Shown here: positions 1 to 7,914 of the stretch, one piece after another | Position numbering within the stretch: the stretch's first letter is position 1 | How the letters are laid out: every line of letters begins with the position of its first letter | Assembly (NCBI RefSeq): GCF_005047355.1 | Contig: NZ_SUMC01000055.1 | Location: forward strand, 1-56,468 | Length of the DNA: 56,468 nt | Direction of reading: 5' to 3' | Source of the DNA: Actinacidiphila oryziradicis | GTDB taxonomy: Bacteria; Actinomycetota; Actinomycetes; Streptomycetales; Streptomycetaceae | Position numbers and translations under genes: made by a program | The notes under the pieces: generated by a model | Database searches by the model: none | What the model saw: only the letters and a program-made list of their open reading frames with translations | What the model was told of the DNA's origin: nothing

Positions 1-160
1 CTCAACCTCCTCGGTCAACAACAAGCCGTCCGCTGCCTGCCCCTACCTCTCCGCGATCATGCCCCGCACACGAAGAAGCCCCTGCTCATCGAACAGGGAC
101 TCCCTTTGCCACAACGCACTCACACGATCATCACAGCTGATTCCTACGTTTCGCCGCAGC

Positions 161-194
161 GGGAGGGAGGAGCCTGCAACGGCTCCTCCCTCCC
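161..194. terminator. Strong hairpin upstream of the ABC exporter
   Basis: A perfect 14-bp stem (GGGAGGGAGGAGCC pairing with its complement) closes a 6-nt TGCAAC loop. It lies about 55 bp before the ABC permease start and probably ends transcription from a gene left of the window. Bases 1-160 hold no coding frame I can support. Confidence 0.6.
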
Positions 195-250
195 ATGCCC
201 ATTTCCTGATCTCCAGGCCCCGCAACGGGGTTGGCAACGGCGAGGAATCG

Positions 251-1717
251 ATGTTCTTCACGTATCTCAGGCGCGAACTCCGCCGACGCAGAAAGGCCGC
301 GCTCGTCATTTCCGCGGGCCTGGCCCTCGGCATCGCGCTGGTCATCACCGTCAATTCGGTCTCGGCCGGTATGACGCAGGCGCAGGACAAGGTGCTCCAG
401 TCGCTCTACGGTCTCGGTACGGACATGACCGTATCCAAGGCGGCGGCTCCGCCGTCCGGCAGCAGCAACGGCCAGCCGCGCTTCAATTTCGGCGCCCGGG
501 GCGACAGCAAGACCCAGAGCAGTGACCGTGTCCAGGTCCAGGGCTTCCAGACGCTGGCGTCGTCCACCGTCACCAAGGTCGCGTCCCAGAGCGGCGTCAA
601 GGACGCGGTCGGCGGCCTGAGCCTGTCGGTGGTGAAGATCAGCGGTCAGTTCAACCGGGGTACGTTCAAGCCGAACCAGAACAGTGGCAGCAGCGGCAAG
701 CCGGGCGGTTCCGGCGGCGGCCAGGGCGGCGGCTCCGCCGGCCAGCCCCAGGGCGAGGTGCAGGGCGGCGGCGCGAACTTCAGCCTCAATCAGTTCACCG
801 TCTACGGCGTCGACGTCAGCAAGCTCGGCCTCGGCCCGCTGACCTCGTCGAAGATCACCAGCGGCAAGACCTTCACCAGCGCGCAGACGAACGCCAAGGT
901 CGTGGTCCTCGACAGCGCCTACGCCAAGACGAAGAAGCTGACGGTCGGCAAGACCCTCACCATCAGCGGTACGAAGTTCACGGTCATCGGCATCGCGACC
1001 GCCGACAGCGGCGACTCCGCGGCGAACGCCTACATCCCGCTGACGCAGGCCCAGACCCTCTCGGCCTCCAAGAACAAGGTCACCACGATCTACGTTCAGG
1101 CCGCGGACTCCAAGCAGATCTCGGCCGTCAAGACGACGATCCAGAAGAACATCTCCGGCACGACGGTCACCACCTCCGCCGACCTGGCGTCAACGGTTTC
1201 CGGCTCGCTCTCCACGGCCTCCAACCTCGCCACGAGTGTCGGCAAGTGGCTGTCCATCGCCGTCCTCCTCGCGGCCTTCCTCGTCGCCGGACTCCTCACC
1301 TCCTCCGCCGTCAGCCGCCGCGTGCGCGAATTCGGCACCCTGAAGGCGCTCGGCTGGTCCAGTGGCCGGGTCACCCGCCAGGTCATGGGCGAGGCCCTGG
1401 TCAACGGTCTCATCGGCGGAGTCCTCGGCATCGCCGTCGGCCTCGGTGGCGCTTATGTCGTCACCGCCATCAGTCCCACCCTCACCGCCTCCCTCGGCAG
1501 CACCGGCGGTGGCGGCTTCGGCGGCCCCGGTGGCGGCTTCGGCGGCCGGCAGTCGGCCGCCAAGGCGATCGACATCGCGCTCTCCGCGCCGGTGAGCGTC
1601 AGCACCATCGTTCTCGCAGTGGTCCTCGCCATCGCCGGCGGTCTGATCGCCGGCACCTTCGGCGGCTGGCGTGCCTCCCGGCTCCGCCCGGCCGACGCCC
1701 TGCGCCGCGTCGAATAG
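251..1717 (+). CDS. ABC transporter permease, FtsX/MacB family
   Basis: This is the membrane subunit of an exporter-type ABC system of 488 aa. The ATG at 251 is chosen because GAGGA lies just upstream and the N-terminus then reads as a basic stretch plus a hydrophobic helix (residues about 15-35). A large extracytoplasmic region follows and includes a Gly/Ser-rich low-complexity stretch near residues 140-180. Three membrane segments at the C-terminus carry the FtsX-like signature with VREFGTLKALGWS near residue 360. A second Gly-rich linker (GGGGFGGPGGGFGG) lies between the last helices. The adjacent ATPase gene follows 30 bp downstream, so the two form an operon. The substrate is unknown; family members export lipids, peptides or drugs. 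Confidence 0.88.
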   Translation: MFFTYLRRELRRRRKAALVISAGLALGIALVITVNSVSAGMTQAQDKVLQSLYGLGTDMTVSKAAAPPSGSSNGQPRFNFGARGDSKTQSSDRVQVQGFQTLASSTVTKVASQSGVKDAVGGLSLSVVKISGQFNRGTFKPNQNSGSSGKPGGSGGGQGGGSAGQPQGEVQGGGANFSLNQFTVYGVDVSKLGLGPLTSSKITSGKTFTSAQTNAKVVVLDSAYAKTKKLTVGKTLTISGTKFTVIGIATADSGDSAANAYIPLTQAQTLSASKNKVTTIYVQAADSKQISAVKTTIQKNISGTTVTTSADLASTVSGSLSTASNLATSVGKWLSIAVLLAAFLVAGLLTSSAVSRRVREFGTLKALGWSSGRVTRQVMGEALVNGLIGGVLGIAVGLGGAYVVTAISPTLTASLGSTGGGGFGGPGGGFGGRQSAAKAIDIALSAPVSVSTIVLAVVLAIAGGLIAGTFGGWRASRLRPADALRRVE

Positions 1718-1747
1718 TCCCCGTCCCAGGCCCACAGGAGCTGACCC

Positions 1748-2431
1748 ATGTACACATTGAACGGCGTCACCAAGAACTACGCCAGAGGCAAGGAAACCGT
1801 GGAGGCGCTGCGCGGCATCGACCTCGTCATCGAGGACGGCGACCAGCTCGTCATCAAGGGCCCCACCGGCGGCGGCAAGTCCACCCTGCTGCAGATGCTC
1901 GGCGGCCTCGACCGGCCCACCTCCGGCTCCGTCGAACTGGACGGCGTCGACCTGGCACGGCTCAGCGAGGCCAAGCTCACCAAGGTGCGCAGCCAGAACA
2001 TCGGCATCATCTTCCAGAGCTTCAACCTCATCCCCACCCTCACCGCCCAGGAGAACGTCGAGACCGCTCTCGTCCCCCTCGGCACCAAGGTCGCCGACCG
2101 CCGCCAGCAGGCCGCCGAGGCCCTCGCCTCCGTAGGCCTGGGCGACAGGGCGAACCACCTCCCCAGCGAGCTCTCCGGCGGTCAGCAGCAGCGCGTCGCC
2201 ATCGCCCGCGCCCTGGTCAAGAAGCCGAAGGTGCTCCTCGCCGACGAGCCCACCGGCAACCTCGACGAGGGCACCCGCGACGACATCATGGCCCTGCTCG
2301 ACCAGCTCTGGAAGGAGCACGGCCTGACGTTCATCATCGTCACCCACGACTCCGTGATCGCCAACCGCGCGCCGCGCGTCGCCACCATCAAGCAGGGCCG
2401 CGTCACCGTCACCGACCGCGCCGCGGCGTAA
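1748..2431 (+). CDS. ABC transporter ATP-binding protein, LolD/MacB type
   Basis: This 227-aa nucleotide-binding subunit pairs with the FtsX-like permease 30 bp upstream. The Walker A motif reads GPTGGGKST near residue 38, the signature is LSGGQQQR near residue 140, Walker B is VLLADEPTGNLD near residue 160, and the switch histidine is in IIVTHD. The NLDEGT continuation is typical of the MacB/LolD group. A well-placed AGGAG (CACAGGAGCTGACCC) precedes the ATG. It acts on the cytoplasmic face and should power export by the neighbouring permease. A hairpin follows about 95 bp after the stop. Confidence 0.93.
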   Translation: MYTLNGVTKNYARGKETVEALRGIDLVIEDGDQLVIKGPTGGGKSTLLQMLGGLDRPTSGSVELDGVDLARLSEAKLTKVRSQNIGIIFQSFNLIPTLTAQENVETALVPLGTKVADRRQQAAEALASVGLGDRANHLPSELSGGQQQRVAIARALVKKPKVLLADEPTGNLDEGTRDDIMALLDQLWKEHGLTFIIVTHDSVIANRAPRVATIKQGRVTVTDRAAA

Positions 2432-2474
2432 TACCGCGCACTCCCGGGGTCCAGACCTCGAACTGGCCGGCTTT

Positions 2475-2519
2475 GACGCCGCTTATGACGCCGCTTATGA
2501 CGCCGCTTATGACGCAGCG
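2475..2519. repeat. 12-bp tandem repeat, about 3.5 copies
   Basis: The unit GACGCCGCTTAT is repeated three times exactly (2475-2510) and followed by a partial copy. It sits between the ABC operon stop and its terminator, in untranslated sequence. It looks like a slippage-prone tandem repeat; no function is evident. Confidence 0.8.
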
Positions 2520-2525
2520 AACGGC

Positions 2526-2554
2526 CCCGGTGTGGTCGTGACGACCACACCGGG
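2526..2554. terminator. Hairpin terminator after the ABC operon
   Basis: CCCGGTGTGGTCGT is followed after one base by its exact reverse complement, giving a near-perfect inverted repeat. It lies between the plus-strand ABC operon and the minus-strand gene remnants, so it may stop transcripts from both sides. Confidence 0.7.
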
Positions 2555-2579
2555 TCGGCCCAGTGCGGGTGTCACCACG

Positions 2580-2814
2580 TCATGGCTGCGGACACTCAGC
2601 AGGCCGTATCGGTGAGTTGGGTGCTGTTCGACCACGTTGATGCGTGACAAGCAGGAGGACGAGGGAAGCGGCGACGCCCGTGGCACCGATCAGCGGCAGC
2701 AGTGGCAGGCTCCGCGCTACCACGAGGCCACCCCCTCCCGCCCCGGCGGCGATGGCGATCTGCATGACCGACTGGTTCAGACTCAGCAGCACGTCGGACG
2801 CGTCGGGGGCCAGA
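2580..2814 (-). pseudogene. MFS transporter, C-terminal fragment only
   Basis: The minus strand reads from APDASDVLLSLNQSVMQ to a natural stop, about 75 aa. This resembles the last two membrane helices of a DHA1-type major facilitator drug exporter. There is no start and no upstream helix. At the right border (about 2814/2815) the sequence switches directly to the 5' part of a proline iminopeptidase in another frame. It is therefore the residue of a deletion or recombination that joined two unrelated genes. Confidence 0.7.
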
Positions 2815-3075
2815 GAGGGTCATGTCCGTCGTGGGATCGCTCGCGTGCGGGGTACTCCGGCCGCATCCGCGCTGGTCGAACAGGACGATCCGGTAGCGGT
2901 CCGGGTCGAAGGTCCGGCGGACACGGGCCGAGCATCCTGAGCCCGGGCCGCCGTGGACGACGAGGGCGGGCTTGCCGTCCGGGTTGCCGCAGGCCTCCCA
3001 GCAGACGAGATTGCCGTCGCCGGTGTCGAGCATCCCGTGCTCGTACGGCTCGATCGGCGGGTAGAGCTCGGCCAT
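2815..3075 (-). pseudogene. Proline iminopeptidase, N-terminal fragment
   Basis: The first about 87 codons of an alpha/beta-hydrolase proline iminopeptidase (peptidase S33) are intact. They start MAELYPPIEPYEHGMLD and include the oxyanion-hole motif HGGPGSGC and the strand FDQRGCGRSTPHASDP. Homology stops after DMTL, and the catalytic GGSWGS serine elbow and the rest are missing. The frame continues into noncoding-looking residues over an MFS fragment. The remnant keeps an ATG, so it may still be transcribed, but it cannot be an active peptidase. Confidence 0.8.
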
Positions 3076-3121
3076 GTCCTGGATCCCCTTCGTCCGTCGG
3101 CCGCCGCGCGGCGACGGATCA

Positions 3122-4132
3122 CTACACCACAGGGGGCGGGCCGCTGCTGGCCCTTACGGTGAGTTCGGGCTCCAGCAGCCTGACCTCCCGCTCCAGCCGG
3201 CCGGCCAGCTTGGCGATGACGAGTTCGACGGCGCTGCGCCCCATCTGGTGGGCCGGGATGGCGACGGAGGTGAGCTGGGGCGCGGACTGGGTGGCGACCA
3301 GCTCGGGGCAGATGGCGACGACCGAGACGTCCTCGGGCACGGCCCGGCCCTGCTGGCGCAGGAGGGCGAGCAGGGGCCCTATGGCGGATTCGTTCTGGAC
3401 GACGAGGGCCGTGGTGTCGGGCCGTTCCTCGAATATCCGCGACAGGGTGCCCGCCGTGGACTCGTAACTGCCCTCGCAGGGGCGGTGGATGAGCCGGAGG
3501 CCGCGCTTGGCGGCCTGGGTGCGCAGTCCCTGAAGCGTTCGCTCGGCGAAGCCGGTGTGGCGCTGGTAGACGGCGGGGGCCTCGCCGAGGACGGCCACGG
3601 CCTGGTGGCCGAGGTCGGCGAGGTGGTCCACGCAGATCGCGCCGGTGGCTTCGAAGTCGAGGTCGACGCAGGTCAGTCCGGTGGTGTCGGCGGGCAGGCC
3701 GATGAGGACGGACGGCCGTTCGGAGGCCTGGAGGAGGGGGATGCGCTCGTCCTCCAGCTCCACATCCATGACGATCATGGCATCGGTGAGCCCGCTGGCG
3801 GCGACGCGTCGTACGGCGGTCGGGCCCTCTTCGCCGGTGAGCAGCAGCACGTCGTACCCGTACTGCCGGGCGGTGGTGGCGACAGCGATCGCGATTTCCA
3901 TCATCACCGGTACGTACATGTCGGTGCGGAGTGGCACCATGAGCGCGATGATGTTCGAGCGGCTGCTGGCCAGTGCGCGTGCGCCGGCGTGCGGGTGGTA
4001 GCCGAGCTCCTGGATGCTCTGCTCGACCCGTCGGCGGGTGGTTTCGGAGATCGACCGTTTGCCGCTGAGGACGTACGACACGGTGCTGGCGGAGACTCCG
4101 GCGTGCCGGGCGACCTCGGCGAGCGTGACCAT
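3122..4132 (-). CDS. LacI-family transcriptional regulator
   Basis: This 336-aa repressor has an N-terminal LacI helix-turn-helix (VTLAEVARHAGVSASTVSYVLSG) and the hinge helix region ARALASSRSNIIALMVP. A periplasmic-binding-protein-like effector domain fills the rest. GGAG precedes the ATG at 4132. Its promoter region carries two GAAGCGCTTC palindromes, typical LacI/GalR operators, so autoregulation is likely. It is divergent from a secreted subtilase gene starting at 4407, which it could also control. The ligand is probably a sugar but cannot be read from the sequence. Confidence 0.93.
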   Translation of the reverse strand: MVTLAEVARHAGVSASTVSYVLSGKRSISETTRRRVEQSIQELGYHPHAGARALASSRSNIIALMVPLRTDMYVPVMMEIAIAVATTARQYGYDVLLLTGEEGPTAVRRVAASGLTDAMIVMDVELEDERIPLLQASERPSVLIGLPADTTGLTCVDLDFEATGAICVDHLADLGHQAVAVLGEAPAVYQRHTGFAERTLQGLRTQAAKRGLRLIHRPCEGSYESTAGTLSRIFEERPDTTALVVQNESAIGPLLALLRQQGRAVPEDVSVVAICPELVATQSAPQLTSVAIPAHQMGRSAVELVIAKLAGRLEREVRLLEPELTVRASSGPPPVV

Positions 4133-4168
4133 CCAGAAACTCCGTCCAGCCGGGGGTCCCGGCGCGAG

Positions 4169-4180
4169 TGAAGCGCTTCG
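4169..4180. promoter_or_regulatory. LacI-type operator, proximal copy
   Basis: TGAAGCGCTTCG contains the perfect 10-bp palindrome GAAGCGCTTC at 4170-4179 with the central CG expected of LacI/GalR operators. It lies about 38 bp upstream of the LacI start codon. Confidence 0.75.
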
Positions 4181-4225
4181 ACACCAGACCGTAGACCGGG
4201 CGGGGGCGGGTGTCCAGAGGACTGT

Positions 4226-4237
4226 CGAAGCGCTTCA
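4226..4237. promoter_or_regulatory. LacI-type operator, distal copy
   Basis: CGAAGCGCTTCA repeats the same 10-bp palindrome as the proximal site, with a centre-to-centre distance of 57 bp. The pair would allow repressor tetramers or dimers to loop or co-occupy the divergent intergenic region. Confidence 0.75.
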
Positions 4238-4406
4238 ACTGGCCCAATTGTTATGTGCGGTTCATGGCGCAGCTATTGAACGGGTTCGAAAATGACCTCA
4301 TACTGCCTACCCAAGGGGGCTTCGGGGGGATTCGCACGCGGGGGACACAACACAGCGCGCACCTGACGGGGCTCTTGTCTGGGGACGACAAAGAGCAGGG
4401 GGACAG

Positions 4407-7400
4407 TTGCATCCATACCTGAGAAGTGCGAAGAGAATACCCGCGGTTGCCGTGGGCACCGCGGTTGCCGCGGCCCTCGTCGCGGGGAGCACCGCTCCGG
4501 CGGTCGCGGGCACGGGGGTCGCACGGACGCAGGCGCAGCAGGGGGCGGCCAGGTCCAGCGTCAGCTGGATCACGCTGATCACGGGTGACAAGGTCGCCGT
4601 GGACGGCAAGGGCAAGGTGGTCGGCATCCAGCGGGCGAAGGGCCGCGAGGACGTGGCCGTGTTCACCCGTAAGGCGAACGGGCACACATATGTGATCCCC
4701 GAGGACGCGCTGCGGCTGATCGCCACCGGGAAGGTGGACCGCAGGCTCTTCGACATCACGACGCTGAGCCGCGCCGAGTACCGCAAGGCGGAGAAGGCCA
4801 ACGGCCTCGGGCTGATCGTGTCGTACAAGGGCACCGCGCCCGCCGCGAAGGCTGAGCTGCACGCGGCGTACGGCACCGAGGTGACGCGCACCTTCAAGAA
4901 GCTCAACGCGGAGGCGGTCACCGCCCCGGTGCAGGACGCCACCGATGTGTGGAGCGCGCTGACGAACGAGCCGAAGAGCGGCGCCGTCGCCGCGACGGCC
5001 GAGTCGGGCCTGAAGACGGTGTGGCTGAACGCCATTCAGAAGGCGGCCCTCGACAAGAGCGTGCCGCAGATCGGCGCGCCGACCGCGTGGGCGGCCGGCT
5101 GGGACGGCAAGGGCGTCAAGGTCGCGATCCTGGACACGGGCATCGACACGTCCCACCCGGATCTGAGCGGGGGCAAGGTCGCCGCCGCGAAGAACTTCTC
5201 CGACGCCAAGACCACCGCCGACAAGTTCGGCCACGGCACCCATGTCGCCTCCATCGTGGCCGGCACGGGCGCGAAGTCGGGCGGCAAGTACACGGGTGTC
5301 GCGCCGAAGGCGACGCTCCTCAACGGCAAGGTGCTCGACGACGCCGGCTACGGTGACGACGCCGGCATCATCGCGGGCATGGAGTGGGCCGCGGCCTCCG
5401 GCGCCAAGATCGCCAACCTGAGCCTGGGCGGCACCGACACCCCGGGTATCGACCCCCTCGAGGAGGCCGTCAACACGCTCTCCGCCAGCACCGGCACGCT
5501 CTTCGTCATCGCGGCCGGCAATGAGGGCTCGGGCCCGGGCACCATCGGCTCGCCGGGCAGCGCGGAAGCCGCGCTGACGGTCGGCGCCGTCGACAAGAGT
5601 GACGTGCTCGCGGACTTCTCCTCGCGTGGCCCGACGGTCACCGACGGCTCGGTCAAGCCCGATCTGACCGCCCCCGGCGTCGACATCACCGCCGCCGCGG
5701 CCGCGGGCAGCGTCATCGACTCCGACCCGACCGTTCCGCACCCCGCGCCGGGTTACCTCACCATCTCCGGCACCTCCATGGCCACTCCGCACGTGTCGGG
5801 CGCCGCGGCGATCCTCGCCGAGGAGCACCCGGACTGGACCGGCCAGCAGCTCAAGGAAGCCCTGGTCGGCTCCACTGTCACGGGCGGGTACACCGCCTTC
5901 GAGCAGGGTTCCGGCCGGGTCGATGTGGCCAAGGCGATCACGCAGTCCGTGGTCGCAGAGAAGGCCTCGCTGAGCTTCGGCACCGCCCTGTGGCCGCACG
6001 CCGACGACCCGAAGATCCCTCGGGTCGTCACCTACCGTAACCTCGGTAAGGCGGACGTCACCCTCGACCTCTCTTTCGCGGGCACCGGCCCGAACGGTGA
6101 GGCCGCCCCGGCCGGCTTCTTCACCCTCGACCAGACCCAGGTCACCGTCCCGGCCGGCGGCACCGCCGAGGCGACCCTGACCGCCGACACCACCCTCGGC
6201 GGGACCGTCTACGGCGGTTACAGCGGCGTCATCGTGGCCACCGCGACCGACGGCAGCCAGACCATCCGTACGGCGGCGGGTGTGAACCGCGAGGCGGAGG
6301 CCTACAACCTGACGCTGAAGCACATCGCGCGGAACGGCTCGGCGTCGTCGGCGTACGACACGATCGTCGAGGGCCTCGACGGCACGTTCGAGCAGGAGGT
6401 CTTCGAGGCGGACGGCACGGTCGTCGTGCGGGTCCCCAAGGGCTCGTACTCCCTGGCCACCCTCATCGACCAGGTCAGCGGCACCAAGGTGACCGGGACC
6501 GATCTGATCGTCCGCCCGCTCGTCAAGGTCACGGCCGACACCACGCTGACCTTCGACGCCCGCACCGCCAAGGCCGTCAAGGTCAAGGTGCCGGACACCG
6601 CCGCCAAGTCGGTCGGTGGCTCGGTCACGTGGCAGGTCATCAACGGTGACGGGGGCATCGGCATCGGTCTGGATGTCGCCAGCTTCGACACCCTCCGCAC
6701 CGCGAACAGCGGCGCGGCGCTGAGCGCCTCGCAGTTCCAGGCCTGGCTGGTCGCCGGGACGGCGCACGGCACCAAGGAGTACGACGTCTCCAACAGCCGG
6801 ACCGGCTCCTTCTACACCGGCTACAGCCACACCTACCCCGCGTCCGACTTCGCCAAGATCACGGCGAAGGCCGGATCCACCAAGGCGAACTCCTACGGCG
6901 CTGTGCTCACCGGCACGGGGAACGGTGGCGCCATCACCATCCACAAGCTGCCGTTCACGGCCACGGTCTACGTCTCCGCGAAAACCGCCTCGTGGCTCCA
7001 GTACTTCGTGCAGGGCTCGAAGGACCTGAGCACTACGACGGCGGTCTACTTCGCCGAGGACAAGACGTACGTGGCGGGCAAGAGCTACAGCCGCACTTTC
7101 AACGTCGGTGTCTTCGGCCCGAAGCTGGGCTCGTACTACGGCGTCTGGCGTGACGGCAACGACATCTACGGCTACCTCCCGTTCCTCTCCGACGGTCAGG
7201 GGCACGACGGCGACGCTGTGATCGACTCGGCCAACGTCACGGTGTACCGCAACGGCGTCAAGCTCGTATCCGGCGTGGACCCGGTCTACAACGTGCCGGT
7301 CACCGTGCCGGCCGGCAAGGCCAACTACAAGGTGACCACCACGATCAGCCGCGCCAAGCAGGCGACCGTCTCGACCAAGATCGTCACTACCTGGACCTTC

Positions 7401-7733
7401 TCCTCCGCGAAGACGTCCAGTGAGACGAATCTGCCCGTCTCGGTGGTCCGCTTCAAGCCGGCGCTGTCGACCTCCAGCACCGCCAAGGCGAAGGCCAAGC
7501 TCAGTGTCCCGGTCACCGTCGAGGGCGCCGCTGCGGGCAAGAAGCTGAAGTCGCTGAGGGTGTACGTCTCCTTCGACGGCGGCAAGAAGTGGACCAAGCT
7601 CACCGTCACGAAAGGCAAGGTGACGGTGACGAACCCCAAGGCAGGCAGGAGCGTTTCGCTCAAGGCCCTGGTCACCGACAGGAGCGGTAACACGCTCAGC
7701 GAGTCGATCATCAACGCTTACCGGACGAAGTAG
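4407..7733 (+). CDS. Secreted S8 subtilisin-like serine peptidase, paralog A
   Basis: This is a large exported subtilase of 1108 aa. The TTG at 4407 is used because AGCAGGGGGA lies 5 bp upstream and it yields a clean signal peptide (RSAKRIPAVAVG then hydrophobic residues, likely cut after PAVAG). A propeptide with ITLITGDKVAVD follows. The catalytic triad is visible: Asp in AILDTGIDTSHPDL (about 243), His in GHGTHVASI (about 276), Ser in SGTSMATPHVSGAA (about 457), with the oxyanion Asn in AAGNEG. The last about 600 residues form beta-rich C-terminal domains, ending in a Lys-rich module with SLRVYVSFDGGKKWTKL. It is a close tandem paralog of the next gene. The role is probably extracellular protein degradation. 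Confidence 0.93.
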   Translation: MHPYLRSAKRIPAVAVGTAVAAALVAGSTAPAVAGTGVARTQAQQGAARSSVSWITLITGDKVAVDGKGKVVGIQRAKGREDVAVFTRKANGHTYVIPEDALRLIATGKVDRRLFDITTLSRAEYRKAEKANGLGLIVSYKGTAPAAKAELHAAYGTEVTRTFKKLNAEAVTAPVQDATDVWSALTNEPKSGAVAATAESGLKTVWLNAIQKAALDKSVPQIGAPTAWAAGWDGKGVKVAILDTGIDTSHPDLSGGKVAAAKNFSDAKTTADKFGHGTHVASIVAGTGAKSGGKYTGVAPKATLLNGKVLDDAGYGDDAGIIAGMEWAAASGAKIANLSLGGTDTPGIDPLEEAVNTLSASTGTLFVIAAGNEGSGPGTIGSPGSAEAALTVGAVDKSDVLADFSSRGPTVTDGSVKPDLTAPGVDITAAAAAGSVIDSDPTVPHPAPGYLTISGTSMATPHVSGAAAILAEEHPDWTGQQLKEALVGSTVTGGYTAFEQGSGRVDVAKAITQSVVAEKASLSFGTALWPHADDPKIPRVVTYRNLGKADVTLDLSFAGTGPNGEAAPAGFFTLDQTQVTVPAGGTAEATLTADTTLGGTVYGGYSGVIVATATDGSQTIRTAAGVNREAEAYNLTLKHIARNGSASSAYDTIVEGLDGTFEQEVFEADGTVVVRVPKGSYSLATLIDQVSGTKVTGTDLIVRPLVKVTADTTLTFDARTAKAVKVKVPDTAAKSVGGSVTWQVINGDGGIGIGLDVASFDTLRTANSGAALSASQFQAWLVAGTAHGTKEYDVSNSRTGSFYTGYSHTYPASDFAKITAKAGSTKANSYGAVLTGTGNGGAITIHKLPFTATVYVSAKTASWLQYFVQGSKDLSTTTAVYFAEDKTYVAGKSYSRTFNVGVFGPKLGSYYGVWRDGNDIYGYLPFLSDGQGHDGDAVIDSANVTVYRNGVKLVSGVDPVYNVPVTVPAGKANYKVTTTISRAKQATVSTKIVTTWTFSSAKTSSETNLPVSVVRFKPALSTSSTAKAKAKLSVPVTVEGAAAGKKLKSLRVYVSFDGGKKWTKLTVTKGKVTVTNPKAGRSVSLKALVTDRSGNTLSESIINAYRTK

Positions 7734-7752
7734 CCCGGTAGACCCACGAGTA

Positions 7753-7789
7753 CGGCCCGTCGGGACGGATCATCCGTCCCGGCGGGCCG
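7753..7789. terminator. Terminator after subtilase A
   Basis: CGGCCCG, then CGGGACGG paired with CCGTCCCG, then CGGGCCG form a long hairpin followed by TTTCATT. It sits 20 bp after the stop of the first subtilase, so the two tandem peptidases are probably separate transcription units. Confidence 0.75.
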
Positions 7790-7838
7790 TTTCATTGGGT
7801 TTTCACAGCTTTTCTCTTGATGTGCTCATGTCATTAGT

Positions 7839-7853
7839 GCATACTCAGTATGC
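7839..7853. promoter_or_regulatory. Inverted repeat in the subtilase B promoter region
   Basis: GCATAC-TCA-GTATGC is a perfect 6-bp-arm inverted repeat in an AT-richer stretch, 62 bp before the TTG start. The setting suits a regulator site or core promoter overlap; no regulator can be assigned. Confidence 0.45.
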
Positions 7854-7914
7854 AATGCAGGGGGATCGAAGACCGGGCCCCTGTTTGTCCAGACACCAAC
7901 ACAGGGGGGAAAAG

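Noticed and set aside
4251..7205. A 984-codon open frame antisense to subtilase A, and similar long antisense frames elsewhere (1190-2347, 7945-9510, 9700-11349, 50097-51917).
   Set aside because: They lie opposite strongly supported genes, have Arg/Gly/Val/Asp-rich composition with no domain, and are expected in DNA with very high third-position GC.
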